A stretch of DNA of 64,000 bases from Dryocola boscaweniae. Its GTDB lineage: Bacteria; Pseudomonadota; Gammaproteobacteria; Enterobacterales; Enterobacteriaceae. The position numbers were made by a program, and so were the translations under genes. The stretch covers positions 248,001 to 312,000 of the forward strand of contig NZ_JALHAP010000081.1 in assembly GCF_025215095.1 (NCBI RefSeq), given 5' to 3'. This document shows, piece after piece, positions 8,461 through 20,250 of this stretch. Numbering within the stretch: the first letter of the stretch is position 1; every line of letters starts with the position of its first letter. The notes beneath the pieces were generated by a model. That model ran no database searches. It saw only the letters and a list, made by a program, of their open reading frames with translations, and was not told where the DNA came from.

Positions 8461-8496
8461 AAAAAAGGCAGCCGCGTAAGCGCGCTGCCTTTTTTA
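8461..8496. terminator. Bidirectional terminator between gntU and yhgN
   Basis: AAAAAAGGCAGC and GCTGCCTTTTTT flank a short GC loop. The A-run and T-run allow termination from both sides, serving the converging genes gntU and yhgN. Confidence 0.85.
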
Positions 8497-8532
8497 TTTC
8501 TCTATTAAAGCGAGAGTAAGGGGAGATTCAAA

Positions 8533-9126
8533 TTATCCCTGCATCCACGCCCGAATGCCGTCCAGGAACATCTGGGTGGCAAGCATAATCAGCACCAGCC
8601 CCATCAGACGTTCCAGCGCGTTTACGCCCTTTTCACCTAACAGACGCAAAAATAGCGATGACTGCAGCAAAATGGCGACTGTGCCGCCCCACGCCAGCAT
8701 TAGCGCCGCCACCAGATGGCCCATTTGATTTGGGTACTGGTGCGAGAGCAGCATTAATGTCGCCAGCAGCGACGGGCCGGCGACCAGCGGAATAGCCAGC
8801 GGCACGATAAAAGGCTCTTCGCCCGCAGGCAGGCCGGTGGTGCTGCCCTCCTGGCCTGGGAAAATCATTTTGATGGCGATAAGGAACAGGATAATCCCGC
8901 CTGAAATCGACACGGTTTCCGCGCGCAGGTTAAGAAACGCCAGAATTTTTTCGCCGGCAAAGAGGAAAATCAGCATCAATAACAGGGCGATAAGCAACTC
9001 GCGGATCATGATTTTCCGGCGGCGTTTAGGCTCCGTATGTTTGAGTACGGACATGAAAATGGGCAGGTTGCCTAAGGGATCCATAATCAGGATCAGCAAG
9101 ACCGCCGCGGAGATAATTTCGTTCAT
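8533..9126 (-). CDS. yhgN: MarC-family inner membrane protein YhgN
   Basis: 197 residues with six predicted membrane segments. It belongs to the MarC family, whose function is unknown; an early link to multiple antibiotic resistance has not held up for MarC itself. MDPLGNLPIF (about residues 15-24) is the family signature. The frame could begin at 9150, but the ATG at 9124-9126 gives the same 197-residue length as the E. coli protein and places the N-terminus directly at the first membrane segment. It is divergent from asd. Confidence 0.93.
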   Translation of the reverse strand: MNEIISAAVLLILIMDPLGNLPIFMSVLKHTEPKRRRKIMIRELLIALLLMLIFLFAGEKILAFLNLRAETVSISGGIILFLIAIKMIFPGQEGSTTGLPAGEEPFIVPLAIPLVAGPSLLATLMLLSHQYPNQMGHLVAALMLAWGGTVAILLQSSLFLRLLGEKGVNALERLMGLVLIMLATQMFLDGIRAWMQG

Positions 9127-9291
9127 TTGTCTTCCCCAAAAATCGAACAACTTTTCCGCTAATAAGCTCTGTTACTGATGCAGCGGATATCATTGATTAA
9201 TTTCACTTGCGACTTTGGCTGCATTTTGTAAGGTGGATGGCAGTTGCAATTACTGCACACAACGCAAACACTTCAGCACGGATATGTCGCT

Positions 9292-10398
9292 ATGAAAAAT
9301 GTAGGTTTTATTGGCTGGCGCGGTATGGTCGGCTCTGTACTCATGCAACGCATGGTAGAAGAGCGTGATTTTGACGCCATTCGTCCCGTTTTCTTCTCTA
9401 CTTCTCAGTTAGGCCAGGCTGCCCCTTCTTTTGCAGGCCAGTCTACCGGCACGCTTCAGGATGCTTATTCGCTGGAAGCGCTGAAGGCGCTGGATATCAT
9501 CATTACTTGCCAGGGCGGCGATTATACCAATGAAATCTACCCAAAGCTCCGTGAAAGCGGCTGGCAGGGCTACTGGATTGACGCCGCTTCTTCGCTGCGC
9601 ATGAAAGATGACGCCATTATTATTCTCGACCCGGTAAACCAGCACGTTATCCAGGAAGGCCTGAATAAAGGCGTGAAAACCTTTGTCGGCGGCAACTGCA
9701 CCGTTAGCCTGATGCTGATGTCTCTTGGCGGTCTGTTTGCCAACGATCTGGTGGACTGGGTTTCCGTGGCGACCTATCAGGCTGCATCCGGCGGCGGCGC
9801 GCGCCATATGCGCGAACTGCTAAGCCAGATGGGCCAACTGCACAACCATGTTGCCAGTGAGCTGGCTGACCCGGCTTCCGCCATCCTCGATATTGAGCGC
9901 AAAGTCACCGACCTGTCTCGCGGCGGCAACCTGCCGGTGGACAACTTTGGCGTACCGCTGGCGGGCAGCCTGATTCCCTGGATCGACAAACAGCTTGATA
10001 ACGGCCAGAGCCGTGAAGAGTGGAAAGGGCAGGCGGAAACCAACAAGATCCTTAACACCAGCACCGTTATCCCTGTTGACGGGCTGTGCGTACGTGTCGG
10101 CGCGCTGCGCTGCCACAGCCAGGCATTTACCATCAAACTTAAGAAAGACGTTTCGATCCCGACTATCGAAGCGATGCTTAGCGCACATAACGATTGGGCG
10201 AAAGTCGTGCCAAACGATCGCGAAATCACCATGCGAGAACTGACTCCGGCCGCCGTTACCGGCACGTTGACTACTCCGGTCGGCCGTCTGCGCAAGCTGA
10301 ACATGGGGCCGGAATATCTTTCGGCATTCACCGTCGGCGACCAGCTATTATGGGGCGCGGCGGAACCGTTGCGCAGAATGTTGCGGTTGCTCGCATAA
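9292..10398 (+). CDS. asd: Aspartate-semialdehyde dehydrogenase
   Basis: 368 residues. Asd reduces L-aspartyl phosphate to aspartate semialdehyde with NADPH, the branch point to lysine, diaminopimelate, threonine and methionine. The N-terminal NADP-binding loop is GWRGMVGS (residues 8-15). The catalytic cysteine is Cys136 in GGNCTVSLM, and the substrate-binding region includes [11 protein letters not shown]. The frame is open upstream to 9244 with a TTG, but the ATG at 9292 gives the normal family N-terminus [11 protein letters not shown]. It is monocistronic with a strong terminator after the stop. Confidence 0.97.
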   Translation: MKNVGFIGWRGMVGSVLMQRMVEERDFDAIRPVFFSTSQLGQAAPSFAGQSTGTLQDAYSLEALKALDIIITCQGGDYTNEIYPKLRESGWQGYWIDAASSLRMKDDAIIILDPVNQHVIQEGLNKGVKTFVGGNCTVSLMLMSLGGLFANDLVDWVSVATYQAASGGGARHMRELLSQMGQLHNHVASELADPASAILDIERKVTDLSRGGNLPVDNFGVPLAGSLIPWIDKQLDNGQSREEWKGQAETNKILNTSTVIPVDGLCVRVGALRCHSQAFTIKLKKDVSIPTIEAMLSAHNDWAKVVPNDREITMRELTPAAVTGTLTTPVGRLRKLNMGPEYLSAFTVGDQLLWGAAEPLRRMLRLLA

Positions 10399-10413
10399 TT
10401 ACATTTTCATACT

Positions 10414-10439
10414 AAAGGGGCATTGCAGCCCCTTTTTTT
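10414..10439 (+). terminator. asd terminator
   Basis: AAAGGGGC-attgca-GCCCCTTT is followed by further T residues, sixteen bases after the asd stop. Confidence 0.88.
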
Positions 10440-10667
10440 CGCGTCATACATGATGTATGCGCAGGTCTTTCGTTAATTCCCCAGGAGTAAAACAGTACGT
10501 TGGCTATGCTTAAGTCAGGGCGGTAGAAATCGCTGTGGTGGTTAGTTGGGCGGAACGGCTTACAGGAAGTTTTTTACGCTGTCCGTTAGGGTCAATGATA
10601 AGTGTCACGTCAACGCGTAAGCTTCGCGTTGAGTCCGGTGGCACATACAATAAACAGGACGAATGCC

Positions 10668-12854
10668 ATGTCTGTTCTTCCAGAAAAAGACGTGATAAAT
10701 GCGCTCATTGCGGGTCATTTTGCAGACCCCTTCTCCCTGCTGGGGATGCACAAAACGGAAGCCGGGCTGGAAGTCCGCGCGCTGCTGCCAGACGCAACCG
10801 AAGTCTGGGTTATCGAACCAAAAACCGGGCGCAAAGTCGGCAAGCTCGAATGCCTCGACTCGCGTGGTTTTTTCAGCGGGCTTATCCCGCGTCGTAAAAA
10901 CCCTTTTCGCTACCAGCTAGCTGTTATCTGGCACGGCCAGGAAAACCTGATTGACGACCCTTATCGGTTTGGCCCGCTTATCCAGGAAATGGATAGCTGG
11001 CTGCTTTCTGAAGGCACACATCTTCGCCCTTACGAAACGCTTGGCGCCCATGCCGATACTATGGACGGTGTGACCGGCACGCGATTCTCTGTTTGGGCGC
11101 CTAACGCTCGCCGCGTTTCTGTGGTGGGACAGTTTAACTATTGGGACGGTCGCCGCCACCCGATGCGCCTGCGTCGTGAAAGCGGGATCTGGGAATTGTT
11201 TATTCCCGGCGCGCATCCCGGCCAGCTCTACAAATTTGAACTGATTGATACTGAAGGCAATCTGCGTCTTAAAGCCGATCCTTACGCTTTTGAATCGCAG
11301 ATGCGCCCGGAAACGGCCTCGCTGATTTGCGGCCTGCCGGAGAAAACCACGCTTAGTCCGGCGCGTCAGAAAGCCAACGGTTTCGATCAGCCAATCTCCA
11401 TTTACGAGGTTCATCTCGGCTCCTGGCGCCGCCATGCCGACAATAATTTCTGGCTCAGCTACCGTGAACTGGCGGACCAGCTTGTGCCCTATGTCAAAGA
11501 GATGGGCTTTACCCATATTGAACTTCTGCCGATTAACGAGCATCCGTTTGACGGCAGTTGGGGCTATCAGCCGCAGGGTCTGTATGCGCCTACACGTCGT
11601 TTCGGCACGCGTGAAGATTTCCGCTACTTCGTCAATGCGGCACATGCCGCAGGGCTGAACGTGCTGCTCGACTGGGTGCCGGGACATTTCCCGACGGATG
11701 ATGCGGGGCTTGCGAAATTTGACGGCACTTCGCTCTACGAACACGGTGACCCGCGCGAAGGCTTTCACCAGGACTGGAACACGCTGATTTATAACTACGG
11801 GCGGCGCGAAGTCAGCAACTATCTGGTCGGCAACGCGCTGTACTGGATTGAGCGTTTTGGCATTGACGGCCTGCGCGTGGATGCGGTGGCATCAATGATC
11901 TATCGCGACTACAGCCGTCAGCCGGGGGAATGGATACCCAATGACAAAGGCGGGCGCGAAAATTTAGAGGCCATTGAATTCCTGCGCAATACCAACCGCA
12001 TTATTGGCGAGCAAACGCCCGGCGCGGTAACGATGGCGGAAGAATCGACCGATTTTTCTGGCGTGTCGCGCCCGTCATCGATGGGCGGCCTGGGCTTCTG
12101 GTTCAAATGGAATCTGGGCTGGATGCACGACACACTCGACTACATGAAGCTCGACCCGGTGCATCGCCAGTACCATCACGACAAAATGACCTTCGGCATG
12201 CTCTATAACAGCACCGAAAATTTCGTTTTGCCGCTCTCGCACGATGAGGTTGTTCACGGTAAGAAATCTATTCTCGACAGGATGCCGGGCGATGCCTGGC
12301 AGAAGTTCGCCAACCTGCGCGCTTACTACGGCTGGATGTGGGCTTTCCCGGGTAAAAAACTGCTGTTTATGGGCAACGAGTTCGCTCAGGGGCGCGAATG
12401 GAATCACGACGGCAGCCTGGACTGGCACCTGCTTGAAGGCGACGACAACTGGCACCACGGCGTGAAACGCCTGGTGCGCGATCTGAATCATACCTATCGC
12501 CATCACGCCGCGCTGCACGAGCTGGATTTTGACGCGTACGGTTTCGAATGGCTGGTGGTGGAAGATAAGGTCAATTCGGTGTTTATCTTTGTGCGCCGCG
12601 ATTCGAACGGCAATGAACTGATTGTCGCCAGCAACTTTACTCCGGTGCCGCGCTATAACTATCGTTTTGGCATCAACCAGCCGGGCCGCTGGCGCGAAGA
12701 GTTGAATACCGACTCTATGCATTACCACGGCAGCAATACCGGCAACAGCGGGTTAGTGCAAAGCGATGAGATCCCAAGCCACGGGCGCGAACACTCCCTG
12801 AACTTAACGCTACCGCCGCTCGCAACCATCTGGCTGGTTCGGGAGGGTGAATGA
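10668..12854 (+). CDS. glgB: 1,4-alpha-glucan branching enzyme GlgB
   Basis: 728 residues, the same length as E. coli GlgB. It forms alpha-1,6 branches in glycogen. It has an N-terminal N1 domain, a CBM48 module (about residues 110-220), a GH13 barrel and a C-terminal all-beta domain. The catalytic triad is visible as Asp405 in GLRVDAVAS, Glu458 in MAEEST and Asp526 in [10 protein letters not shown]. The frame runs upstream to 10602, but the ATG at 10668 gives the conserved start [16 protein letters not shown] and follows ACAGGACG. The stop overlaps the glgX start by four bases, so glgBX are coupled. Confidence 0.97.
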   Translation: MSVLPEKDVINALIAGHFADPFSLLGMHKTEAGLEVRALLPDATEVWVIEPKTGRKVGKLECLDSRGFFSGLIPRRKNPFRYQLAVIWHGQENLIDDPYRFGPLIQEMDSWLLSEGTHLRPYETLGAHADTMDGVTGTRFSVWAPNARRVSVVGQFNYWDGRRHPMRLRRESGIWELFIPGAHPGQLYKFELIDTEGNLRLKADPYAFESQMRPETASLICGLPEKTTLSPARQKANGFDQPISIYEVHLGSWRRHADNNFWLSYRELADQLVPYVKEMGFTHIELLPINEHPFDGSWGYQPQGLYAPTRRFGTREDFRYFVNAAHAAGLNVLLDWVPGHFPTDDAGLAKFDGTSLYEHGDPREGFHQDWNTLIYNYGRREVSNYLVGNALYWIERFGIDGLRVDAVASMIYRDYSRQPGEWIPNDKGGRENLEAIEFLRNTNRIIGEQTPGAVTMAEESTDFSGVSRPSSMGGLGFWFKWNLGWMHDTLDYMKLDPVHRQYHHDKMTFGMLYNSTENFVLPLSHDEVVHGKKSILDRMPGDAWQKFANLRAYYGWMWAFPGKKLLFMGNEFAQGREWNHDGSLDWHLLEGDDNWHHGVKRLVRDLNHTYRHHAALHELDFDAYGFEWLVVEDKVNSVFIFVRRDSNGNELIVASNFTPVPRYNYRFGINQPGRWREELNTDSMHYHGSNTGNSGLVQSDEIPSHGREHSLNLTLPPLATIWLVREGE

Positions 12855-14833
12855 CGCTACTTACCGCCGGAAACTCGGCACCGTACGGTTCGCACTACGA
12901 CGGAAAAGGCGTGAATTTCACCCTTTTTTCCGCGCATGCCCACAAGGTTGAACTGTGCGTTTTTGACGAGCATGGGCACGAGCAGCGCTACGATTTACCG
13001 ATGCGTACCGGGGATATCTGGCATGGTTATCTGCCCGGCGCCAAACCCGGTTTGCATTATGGCTATCGTGTTCACGGGCCATGGGAACCGCATAACGGGC
13101 ACCGCTTTAATCCAGCCAAATTATTGCTCGACCCCTGCGCTCGCGTGGTAGTCGGCGGGTTGAATGATCATCCTTATTTCCACGGCGGGCATGGCCAGCC
13201 AGACATGCAGGACGACGCTGCCGAAATGGCAAAATGCGTGGTGGTGCAGGATAAATTCGACTGGGAAGACGACGAGCATCCACGCACGCCGTGGGGCAAC
13301 ACCGTTATCTACGAAGCCCATGTTCGAGGTTTGACGCTGCGCCATCCGGATATTCCGCAAGAGATACGCGGCACTTACGCAGCGCTTGGTCATCCGGTCA
13401 TGATCGCTTATTTCAAACGCCTCGGCATTACGGCGATTGAATTGTTGCCCGTGGCGCATTTTGTCACCGAACCACGCGTTGCCCATTTAGGGCTGAGCAA
13501 TTACTGGGGCTACAACCCGCGAGCGTTCTACGCCGTTGAGGGCTACTACGCTGTTGATCACGATCCGCTGAATGCCGCTAACGAATTACGTGGGGCAATC
13601 AGAGAGCTACATAAAGCCGGTATCGAAGTGATCCTTGATATCGTGCTCAATCACAGCGCGGAACTCGATCTCGACGGCCCGACCTTCTCCCTGCGCGGAA
13701 TCGATAACCGTAGCTATTATTGGTTAATGGATAACGGCGATTACCACAACTGGACGGGCTGCGGTAACGCATTGAATCTAAGTACGCCGGGCGTCGTCGC
13801 CCAAATGGTGGATTGTCTGCGTTACTGGGTCGACAGCCTGCACGTGGACGGTTTCCGTTTCGATCTGGCGTCGGTAATGGGGCGAACGCCTGAATTTCGG
13901 CAGGATGCGCCGCTGTTCGAAGCGATCAAAAACGATCCCGTACTTTCGCAGATCAAACTGATCGCCGAACCCTGGGATATCGGGGCGGGCGGCTATCAGG
14001 TCGGTAACTATCCGCCGTTATTTGCCGAGTGGAACGATCATTTTCGTGACGGCATGCGTCGCTTCTGGCTGCAACAGGATCTTTCGCTGGGAGGATTCGC
14101 CTGCCGTTTTGCCGGTTCCAGCGATGTTTACCGCCACGACGAACGGCTTCCCTCAAACAGCATTAATTTAATTACCGCCCACGACGGCTTTACCCTGCGC
14201 GACTGCGTGAGTTTTAACAATAAGCACAATGAAGCCAACGGCGAAGATAACGGCGATGGTACAAGTAATAACCACAGCAACAACCACGGATTTGAAGGAC
14301 TGGAAGCCAGTCTGAATATCAAAGAACGACGACGCGACAGCATTCACGCGTTGCTCACGCTGTTATTGCTCTCCCAGGGCACACCGATGCTGCTTGCCGG
14401 TGACGAACACGGGCACAGCCAGCATGGCAACAACAACGCTTACTGTCAGGACAACGCCCTGACGTGGCTTGACTGGGAACATTGTAATGACGGGTTAACG
14501 ACTTTTACCGCGGCATTGATTCATCTGCGCCAGACTATTCCGGCATTGACCCGAAATACCTGGTGGGAGGAAGGCGATGACAATGTGCGTTGGTTAAATA
14601 AAGAGGCTCAACCTCTTGGCGCCGACGAGTGGCAAAGCGGGATTCATCGCCTGCAGATCCAACTCAGTGAACGTTGGCTTATTACGATAAATGCCACCGA
14701 AGAAGTTGCAGATATCGTATTACCTGAAGGGGAGTGGCGAGCCATTCCTCCTTTTGCCGGAGATGATAATCCGGTGGTGATGGCTGTATGGCATGGGCCT
14801 GCGCACGGAGTCTGCGTATTCCAGAAGTCATGA
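12851..14833 (+). CDS. glgX: Glycogen debranching enzyme GlgX
   Basis: 660 residues. GlgX is an isoamylase-type enzyme that removes the short alpha-1,6 branches left by glycogen phosphorylase. It has an N-terminal CBM48 domain followed by a GH13 barrel. The nucleophile is Asp338 in DGFRFDLAS, the acid/base is Glu373 in IAEPWD, and the third acid lies in TAHDGFTL. The ATG overlaps the glgB stop (ATGA). The frame ends 14 bases before the glgC start, within its ribosome-binding region, so the operon continues. Confidence 0.96.
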   Translation: MTLLTAGNSAPYGSHYDGKGVNFTLFSAHAHKVELCVFDEHGHEQRYDLPMRTGDIWHGYLPGAKPGLHYGYRVHGPWEPHNGHRFNPAKLLLDPCARVVVGGLNDHPYFHGGHGQPDMQDDAAEMAKCVVVQDKFDWEDDEHPRTPWGNTVIYEAHVRGLTLRHPDIPQEIRGTYAALGHPVMIAYFKRLGITAIELLPVAHFVTEPRVAHLGLSNYWGYNPRAFYAVEGYYAVDHDPLNAANELRGAIRELHKAGIEVILDIVLNHSAELDLDGPTFSLRGIDNRSYYWLMDNGDYHNWTGCGNALNLSTPGVVAQMVDCLRYWVDSLHVDGFRFDLASVMGRTPEFRQDAPLFEAIKNDPVLSQIKLIAEPWDIGAGGYQVGNYPPLFAEWNDHFRDGMRRFWLQQDLSLGGFACRFAGSSDVYRHDERLPSNSINLITAHDGFTLRDCVSFNNKHNEANGEDNGDGTSNNHSNNHGFEGLEASLNIKERRRDSIHALLTLLLLSQGTPMLLAGDEHGHSQHGNNNAYCQDNALTWLDWEHCNDGLTTFTAALIHLRQTIPALTRNTWWEEGDDNVRWLNKEAQPLGADEWQSGIHRLQIQLSERWLITINATEEVADIVLPEGEWRAIPPFAGDDNPVVMAVWHGPAHGVCVFQKS

Positions 14834-14847
14834 AAAAGGAGTCAGTC

Positions 14848-16131
14848 ATGGTTAGGTTTGAGAAGAACGATCCTCTGATGTTGGCTAGACAACTGCCCAA
14901 TAAATCTGTTGCTCTGATTTTGGCAGGCGGCCGCGGTACCCGATTAAAAGATTTAACCTCGACACGTGCGAAGCCCGCTGTGCACTTTGGCGGCAAGTTC
15001 CGCATTATTGATTTTGCGTTATCCAATTGCATTAACTCGGGGATTCGCCGTATCGGCGTGATTACCCAGTATCAGTCCCATACGCTGGTGCAGCATATCC
15101 AGCGCGGCTGGTCTTTTTTCAGCGAAGAGATGAACGAGTTTGTCGACCTGTTGCCCGCACAGCAGCGCGTGCACGGGGAAAACTGGTATCGCGGTACGGC
15201 AGATGCGGTAACCCAGAACCTCGATATTATTCGTCGCTACAAAGCTGAATACGTGGTGATTCTGGCCGGGGACCATATCTACAAGCAGGACTACTCGCGC
15301 ATGCTTATTGACCATGTCGAGAAGGGCGCGCGCTGTACGGTGGCCTGTATGCCGGTGCCGCTGCACGAAGCGACGGCGTTTGGCGTGATGGCCGTAGACG
15401 AAGAAGACAAGATAATCGAATTCGTCGAAAAACCGGCTAATCCGCCGTCTATGCCGGGCGACGACAGCAAAGCGTTAGCCAGCATGGGGATTTATGTCTT
15501 TGACGCCGACTACCTCTACGAACTGCTTGAGGCCGACGACGTGGACGAGAGCTCCAGCCACGATTTCGGCAAAGACATTATTCCCTACGTGATGAAATCC
15601 GGCCAGGCGTTCGCTCATCCATTCCCGCTTTCCTGCGTGCAATCTGACCCGGACGCAGAGCCTTACTGGCGCGATGTGGGAACGCTTGAAGCCTACTGGA
15701 AAGCCAACCTCGATCTCGCCTCGGTCACGCCGGAACTGGATATGTACGATCAGGAATGGCCTATCCGTACCCACATGGAACCCCTGCCGCCGGCGAAGTT
15801 TGTACAAGACCGCTCGGGCAGCCACGGCATGACGCTGAACTCGCTGGTTTCCGGCGGTTGCATTATTTCCGGTTCGGTTGTGGTGCAGTCAGTTCTGTTT
15901 CCGCGAGTGCGGGTCAACTCGTTTTGTAATATCGATTCGTCAGTCCTGCTGCCGGATGTGAAAGTCGGACGTTCATGCCGTTTGCGTCGCTGCATTATCG
16001 ACAGGGCGTGCGTGATCCCGGAAGGCATGGTGATAGGCGAAAACGCTGAAGAAGACGGGCGTCGTTTCTACCGCTCGGAAGAAGGCATTGTACTGGTAAC
16101 CCGGGACATGCTGGCCAAACTACAAGGTTGA
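14848..16131 (+). CDS. glgC: Glucose-1-phosphate adenylyltransferase GlgC with altered activator site
   Basis: 427 residues. GlgC makes ADP-glucose from ATP and glucose-1-phosphate, the committed step of glycogen synthesis. The nucleotide-binding motif GGRGTRLKD is at residues 27-35, and the C-terminal left-handed beta-helix is present. Residue 39 is Thr in DLTSTRAKP, where E. coli has the activator-binding Lys39. Residue 423 is Ala (DMLAKL) instead of Arg, and the protein ends at 427, four residues short. AMP-site residues Arg40, His46, Arg52 and Arg130 remain. The start ATG at 14848 follows AAAAAGGAG; an in-frame ATG at 14830 is less likely. Reduced FBP activation is inferred. Confidence 0.96.
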   Translation: MVRFEKNDPLMLARQLPNKSVALILAGGRGTRLKDLTSTRAKPAVHFGGKFRIIDFALSNCINSGIRRIGVITQYQSHTLVQHIQRGWSFFSEEMNEFVDLLPAQQRVHGENWYRGTADAVTQNLDIIRRYKAEYVVILAGDHIYKQDYSRMLIDHVEKGARCTVACMPVPLHEATAFGVMAVDEEDKIIEFVEKPANPPSMPGDDSKALASMGIYVFDADYLYELLEADDVDESSSHDFGKDIIPYVMKSGQAFAHPFPLSCVQSDPDAEPYWRDVGTLEAYWKANLDLASVTPELDMYDQEWPIRTHMEPLPPAKFVQDRSGSHGMTLNSLVSGGCIISGSVVVQSVLFPRVRVNSFCNIDSSVLLPDVKVGRSCRLRRCIIDRACVIPEGMVIGENAEEDGRRFYRSEEGIVLVTRDMLAKLQG

Positions 16132-16148
16132 GAGTGAAGGATTGACCC

Positions 16149-16170
16149 ACGCGCGGCGCGTGCCGCGCGT
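16149..16170 (+). repeat. GC-rich perfect hairpin between glgC and glgA
   Basis: ACGCGCGGC (16149-16157) and GCCGCGCGT (16162-16170) are perfect 9-base arms around the loop GCGT. The hairpin lies 18 bases after the glgC stop and about 70 bases before glgA. It is not followed by a clear T-run (TGTCATTTTA), so it looks more like an mRNA-stability or partial-attenuation structure than a full terminator. Confidence 0.6.
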
Positions 16171-16238
16171 TGTCATTTTATCGTTCGGCGCTGTACCTGA
16201 CTAAAAATGGCGCCGCGACTTGCTATACGGGAGCGATA

Positions 16239-17672
16239 ATGCAGGTCTTACATGTATGTTCTGAAATATTCCCACTGTTAAAAACCGGTGGTCTTGCCGA
16301 TGTTATCGGCGCTCTGCCTGCAGCCCAAATAGCCGGAGGCGTAGAGACTCGTGTATTGCTGCCCGCTTTCCCGGATATTCGTCGTGGTATCGCCGATGTG
16401 CAGGTCGTTGCCCACCGGGATACCTTTGCGGGTCATATGACTTTGTTATATGGCCACTTCCACGGCGTGGGAATTTACCTGATCGATGCGCCCCATTTAT
16501 ACGACAGGCCAGGAAGTCCTTATCACGACACTAACCAGTTCGCCTATCCCGATAACGTGTTGCGTTTTGCGTTACTTGGCTGGGTTGCCTGCGAGATGGC
16601 ATGTGGCCTGGATCCCTTCTGGCACCCGGATATCGTGCATGCTCATGACTGGCATGCGGGTCTGGCGCCTGCCTATTTGCACGCGCGCGGCAACCCGGCA
16701 AAGTCGGTATTTACCGTCCACAATCTGGCTTATCAGGGGCTGTTTTACGCCCATCATATGAATGACATCGGCCTGCCCTGGTCGTTCTTCGATATGAACG
16801 GCCTGGAGTTTAACGGTCAAATTTCGTACTTGAAAGCCGGGCTTTACTATGCTGATCATATTACGGCGGTGAGCCCGACCTATGCGCGGGAAATCACCGA
16901 GCCGCATTTTGCCTACGGCATGGAAGGGCTGCTGCGTCAGCGCCACCGTGAAGGGCGTCTGTCCGGCATCCTCAATGGCGTTGATGATAAAATTTGGGAC
17001 CCATCCCATGACCTGCTGCTTGCCGCTCGCTACAACCGCGACACGCTTGAGGACAAGGCTGAGAACAAGCGCCAACTGCAAATCGCTATGGGCCTGAAGG
17101 TTAACGACAAAGCGCCGCTGTTTGCGGTAGTGAGCCGTTTAACCAGCCAGAAAGGGCTTGATCTGGTGCTTGAAGCGCTGCCGGGACTATTGGAGCAGGG
17201 CGGGCAACTGGCGCTGTTAGGCGCGGGCGACCCCGTGATGCAGGAAGGTTTCCTGGCGGCGGCAGCAGAGCATCCAGGCCAGGTTGGCGTGCAAATCGGC
17301 TATCACGAAGCGTTCTCTCACCGAATTATGGGCGGCGCGGATGTGATACTGGTGCCCAGTCGGTTTGAGCCCTGTGGTTTAACGCAGTTGTACGGACTGA
17401 AGTACGGCACCTTACCGCTGGTGCGGCGGACAGGTGGGCTTGCGGATACCGTTGCAGATAGTTCGCTGGAAAATCTGGCGGACGGTATCGCCAGTGGATT
17501 CGTCTTTGAAGACAGTAATGCCTGGTCGCTGTTAAGAGCGATTCGGCGTGCCTTCGTGTTGTGGTCCCGCCCGTCGCTGTGGCGATTTGTCCAGCGCCAG
17601 GCCATGGGTATGGATTTTAGCTGGCAGGTGGCGGCGCAGTCTTACCGCGATCTTTATCAACGCTTGATGTAA
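16239..17672 (+). CDS. glgA: Glycogen synthase GlgA (ADP-glucose dependent)
   Basis: 477 residues, identical in length to E. coli GlgA. It transfers glucose from ADP-glucose to the non-reducing end of glycogen. It is a GT5-family GT-B fold: the N-terminal KTGGLADV motif (residues 15-22) contains the Lys that contacts ADP-glucose, and the C-terminal half carries [17 protein letters not shown] and the [10 protein letters not shown] segment. The frame is open from 16170, but the ATG at 16239 follows GGGAGCG and gives [15 protein letters not shown], the family N-terminus. It is preceded by a GC hairpin and followed 19 bases later by glgP. Confidence 0.97.
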   Translation: MQVLHVCSEIFPLLKTGGLADVIGALPAAQIAGGVETRVLLPAFPDIRRGIADVQVVAHRDTFAGHMTLLYGHFHGVGIYLIDAPHLYDRPGSPYHDTNQFAYPDNVLRFALLGWVACEMACGLDPFWHPDIVHAHDWHAGLAPAYLHARGNPAKSVFTVHNLAYQGLFYAHHMNDIGLPWSFFDMNGLEFNGQISYLKAGLYYADHITAVSPTYAREITEPHFAYGMEGLLRQRHREGRLSGILNGVDDKIWDPSHDLLLAARYNRDTLEDKAENKRQLQIAMGLKVNDKAPLFAVVSRLTSQKGLDLVLEALPGLLEQGGQLALLGAGDPVMQEGFLAAAAEHPGQVGVQIGYHEAFSHRIMGGADVILVPSRFEPCGLTQLYGLKYGTLPLVRRTGGLADTVADSSLENLADGIASGFVFEDSNAWSLLRAIRRAFVLWSRPSLWRFVQRQAMGMDFSWQVAAQSYRDLYQRLM

Positions 17673-17691
17673 TCATCCAGGAATCACTGAT

Positions 17692-20139
17692 ATGAACGCA
17701 CCCTTTTCCTATGCATCACCCACGCTTAGCGTCGAGGCTCTGAAGCACTCGATTGCCTATAAGCTGATGTTTACGGTGGGGAAAGACCCTGCCATCGCCA
17801 ATAAACATGAGTGGCTTAACGCTACGCTGTTTGCGGTTCGCGACCGGTTAGTGGAGCGCTGGCTGCGCTCTAACCGCGCCCAGCTTTCGCAAGAGGTTCG
17901 TCAGGTTTATTACCTGTCGATGGAGTTTCTGATTGGCCGTACGCTCTCTAATGCGCTGCTTTCACTGGGTATTTACGACGATGTGAAAAACGCTCTTGAA
18001 GAAATGGGCCTCGACCTGGAAGAGCTTATCGACGAAGAGAACGACCCCGGGCTCGGTAACGGCGGCCTTGGGCGTCTCGCCGCCTGCTTTCTTGATTCAC
18101 TGGCAACGCTCGGTTTACCAGGGCGTGGCTACGGTATTCGCTACGACTACGGCATGTTTAAACAAAACATCGTCGACGGGCGTCAGAAAGAGTCCCCGGA
18201 TTACTGGCTGGAATACGGTAATCCGTGGGAATTCAAACGCCACAACACGCGTTATAAAGTGCGTTTCGGCGGGCGAGTTCAGCTCGAAGGCAAAAAATCC
18301 CGCTGGGTAGAAACCGAAGAGATCCTTGCGGTCGCCTATGACCAGATTATCCCCGGTTACGATACCGACGCGACTAACACGCTGCGCCTGTGGAACGCGC
18401 AGGCAAGCAGCGAAATCAACCTCGGTAAATTCAACCAGGGCGACTACTTTGCGGCGGTAGAAGATAAGAATCATTCGGAAAACGTATCGCGCGTGCTCTA
18501 TCCGGACGATTCCACCTATTCCGGACGCGAACTGCGTCTGCGGCAGGAGTATTTCCTCGTCTCGGCCACCGTGCAGGATATCCTCAGCCGCCATTATCAG
18601 CTCCATAAAACCTACGCCAACCTGGCGGACAAAGTCGCGATTCACCTCAATGACACCCATCCTGTGTTGTCTATCCCTGAACTGATGCGTTTGTTAATTG
18701 ACGAGCATAAATTCAGTTGGGAGGATGCCTTTGAGGTGACCTGCCAGGTGTTCTCATATACCAACCACACGCTGATGAGCGAAGCGCTGGAAACCTGGCC
18801 GGTGGATATGCTCGGCAAAATTCTGCCGCGCCATCTGCAAATCATCTTTGAGATTAACGATTATTTCCTGAAAACCATTCAGGAACAGCATCCCAACGAT
18901 ACCGGCCTGCTGGGGCGCACCTCGATTATCGACGAATCAAACGGACGCCAGGTGCGTATGGCCTGGCTTGCGGTGGTCGCCAGCCATAAAGTGAACGGCG
19001 TTTCCGAGCTGCACTCCAACCTGATGGTGCAATCGCTGTTTGCGGACTTCGCCGCCATCTTCCCGATGCGTTTTTGCAATAAAACCAACGGCGTGACGCC
19101 AAGGCGCTGGCTGGCTCTGGCGAATCCGCCGCTTTCGGAAGTGCTGGATGAAAACATTGGTCGCACCTGGCGTACCGATCTCAGCCAGCTTAACGATCTG
19201 AAACAGCATATTGACTACCCGACGGTTCATCAGGCCGTGCGCAAAGCGAAGCTCGCCAATAAAAAACGGCTGGCGGAGTACATTGGTCAGCAGCTTAACG
19301 TGGTGGTGAACCCGAACGCGCTCTTTGATGTGCAGATCAAGCGTATCCACGAATACAAACGCCAGTTGATGAACGTGCTGCACGTCATCACACGTTATAA
19401 CCGCATCAAAGCCGACCCAACGGCCGAGTGGGTTCCGCGCGTGAATATTTTTGCCGGCAAGGCCGCTTCGGCCTATTACATGGCGAAGCACATCATCCAT
19501 CTTATTAACGATGTGGCGGCGGTTATCAACAATGATCCGGTTGTCAAAGATCGCCTGAAAGTGGTGTTTATCCCGAACTATAGCGTGAGTCTGGCGCAGA
19601 TTATTATTCCGGCGGCGGATCTCTCTGAGCAGATCTCACTCGCAGGAACCGAGGCATCAGGCACCAGTAACATGAAGTTTGGCCTGAACGGCGCGCTGAC
19701 CATCGGCACGCTCGACGGCGCAAATGTCGAAATGCTGGAGCACGTCGGGGCGGATAACATCTTTATCTTTGGTAATACGGCGGAAGAGGTTGAAGAGCTG
19801 CGGCGCAACGGCTATAAACCGCGCGAATATTATGAAAAAGATGAAGAGCTGCATCAGGTGCTGACGCAAATAGGCACCGGTATGTTTAGTCCCGGCGAGC
19901 CAACTCGCTACCGCGATCTGTTGGATTCACTGATTAACTTTGGCGACCACTATCAGGTGCTGGCGGATTACCGCAGCTACGTGGATTGCCAGGACAAGGT
20001 GGATGAGCTGTACCGCCAGCCGGAAGAGTGGACGATTCGCGCTATGCACAATATCGCCAATATGGGTTATTTCTCATCCGATCGGACGATTCAGGAATAC
20101 GCCGACGAGATTTGGCATATTAAGCCGGTGCGGTTGTAA
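17692..20139 (+). CDS. glgP: Glycogen phosphorylase GlgP
   Basis: 815 residues. GlgP releases glucose-1-phosphate from the outer chains of glycogen. The pyridoxal-phosphate motif EASGTSNMK ends in Lys662, the expected Schiff-base lysine. The conserved [21 protein letters not shown] stretch lies near residues 115-135, and the phosphate-site Arg and Lys are in [10 protein letters not shown]. It is a GT35 enzyme and paralogous to malP in this window, but the N-terminus and preferred context (glg cluster) separate them. It is the last gene of glgBXCAP; REP palindromes follow. Confidence 0.97.
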   Translation: MNAPFSYASPTLSVEALKHSIAYKLMFTVGKDPAIANKHEWLNATLFAVRDRLVERWLRSNRAQLSQEVRQVYYLSMEFLIGRTLSNALLSLGIYDDVKNALEEMGLDLEELIDEENDPGLGNGGLGRLAACFLDSLATLGLPGRGYGIRYDYGMFKQNIVDGRQKESPDYWLEYGNPWEFKRHNTRYKVRFGGRVQLEGKKSRWVETEEILAVAYDQIIPGYDTDATNTLRLWNAQASSEINLGKFNQGDYFAAVEDKNHSENVSRVLYPDDSTYSGRELRLRQEYFLVSATVQDILSRHYQLHKTYANLADKVAIHLNDTHPVLSIPELMRLLIDEHKFSWEDAFEVTCQVFSYTNHTLMSEALETWPVDMLGKILPRHLQIIFEINDYFLKTIQEQHPNDTGLLGRTSIIDESNGRQVRMAWLAVVASHKVNGVSELHSNLMVQSLFADFAAIFPMRFCNKTNGVTPRRWLALANPPLSEVLDENIGRTWRTDLSQLNDLKQHIDYPTVHQAVRKAKLANKKRLAEYIGQQLNVVVNPNALFDVQIKRIHEYKRQLMNVLHVITRYNRIKADPTAEWVPRVNIFAGKAASAYYMAKHIIHLINDVAAVINNDPVVKDRLKVVFIPNYSVSLAQIIIPAADLSEQISLAGTEASGTSNMKFGLNGALTIGTLDGANVEMLEHVGADNIFIFGNTAEEVEELRRNGYKPREYYEKDEELHQVLTQIGTGMFSPGEPTRYRDLLDSLINFGDHYQVLADYRSYVDCQDKVDELYRQPEEWTIRAMHNIANMGYFSSDRTIQEYADEIWHIKPVRL

Positions 20140-20149
20140 AGCGCAGGAC

Positions 20150-20241
20150 GGCTAAGCATGGCAGTGACGCTGCGCTTAGCCGCCCCGTATGTGCTCGGTA
20201 GGGGCTGAATTGTAGGGTGGATAAGCAACGCGCCATCCACC
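20150..20241. repeat. Two palindromic elements (REP-type) between glgP and glpR
   Basis: The first has arms GGCTAAGC (20150-20157) and GCTTAGCC (20174-20181). The second has GGTGGAT (20216-20222) and ATCCACC (20235-20241) in the familiar form ggtggataagc...gccatccacc. They sit between the convergent stops of glgP and glpR, at one border of the inverted glp block. Confidence 0.72.
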
Positions 20242-20250
20242 GTTAATGGT

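Noticed and set aside
10917..11768. 283-codon frame opposite glgB
   Set aside because: It is antisense to a well-conserved enzyme and arises from GC-rich codon use; no family resemblance.
16149..16170. Hairpin considered as an intrinsic terminator ending the glgBXC transcript
   Set aside because: No T-run follows, and glgA lies close by in the same direction.
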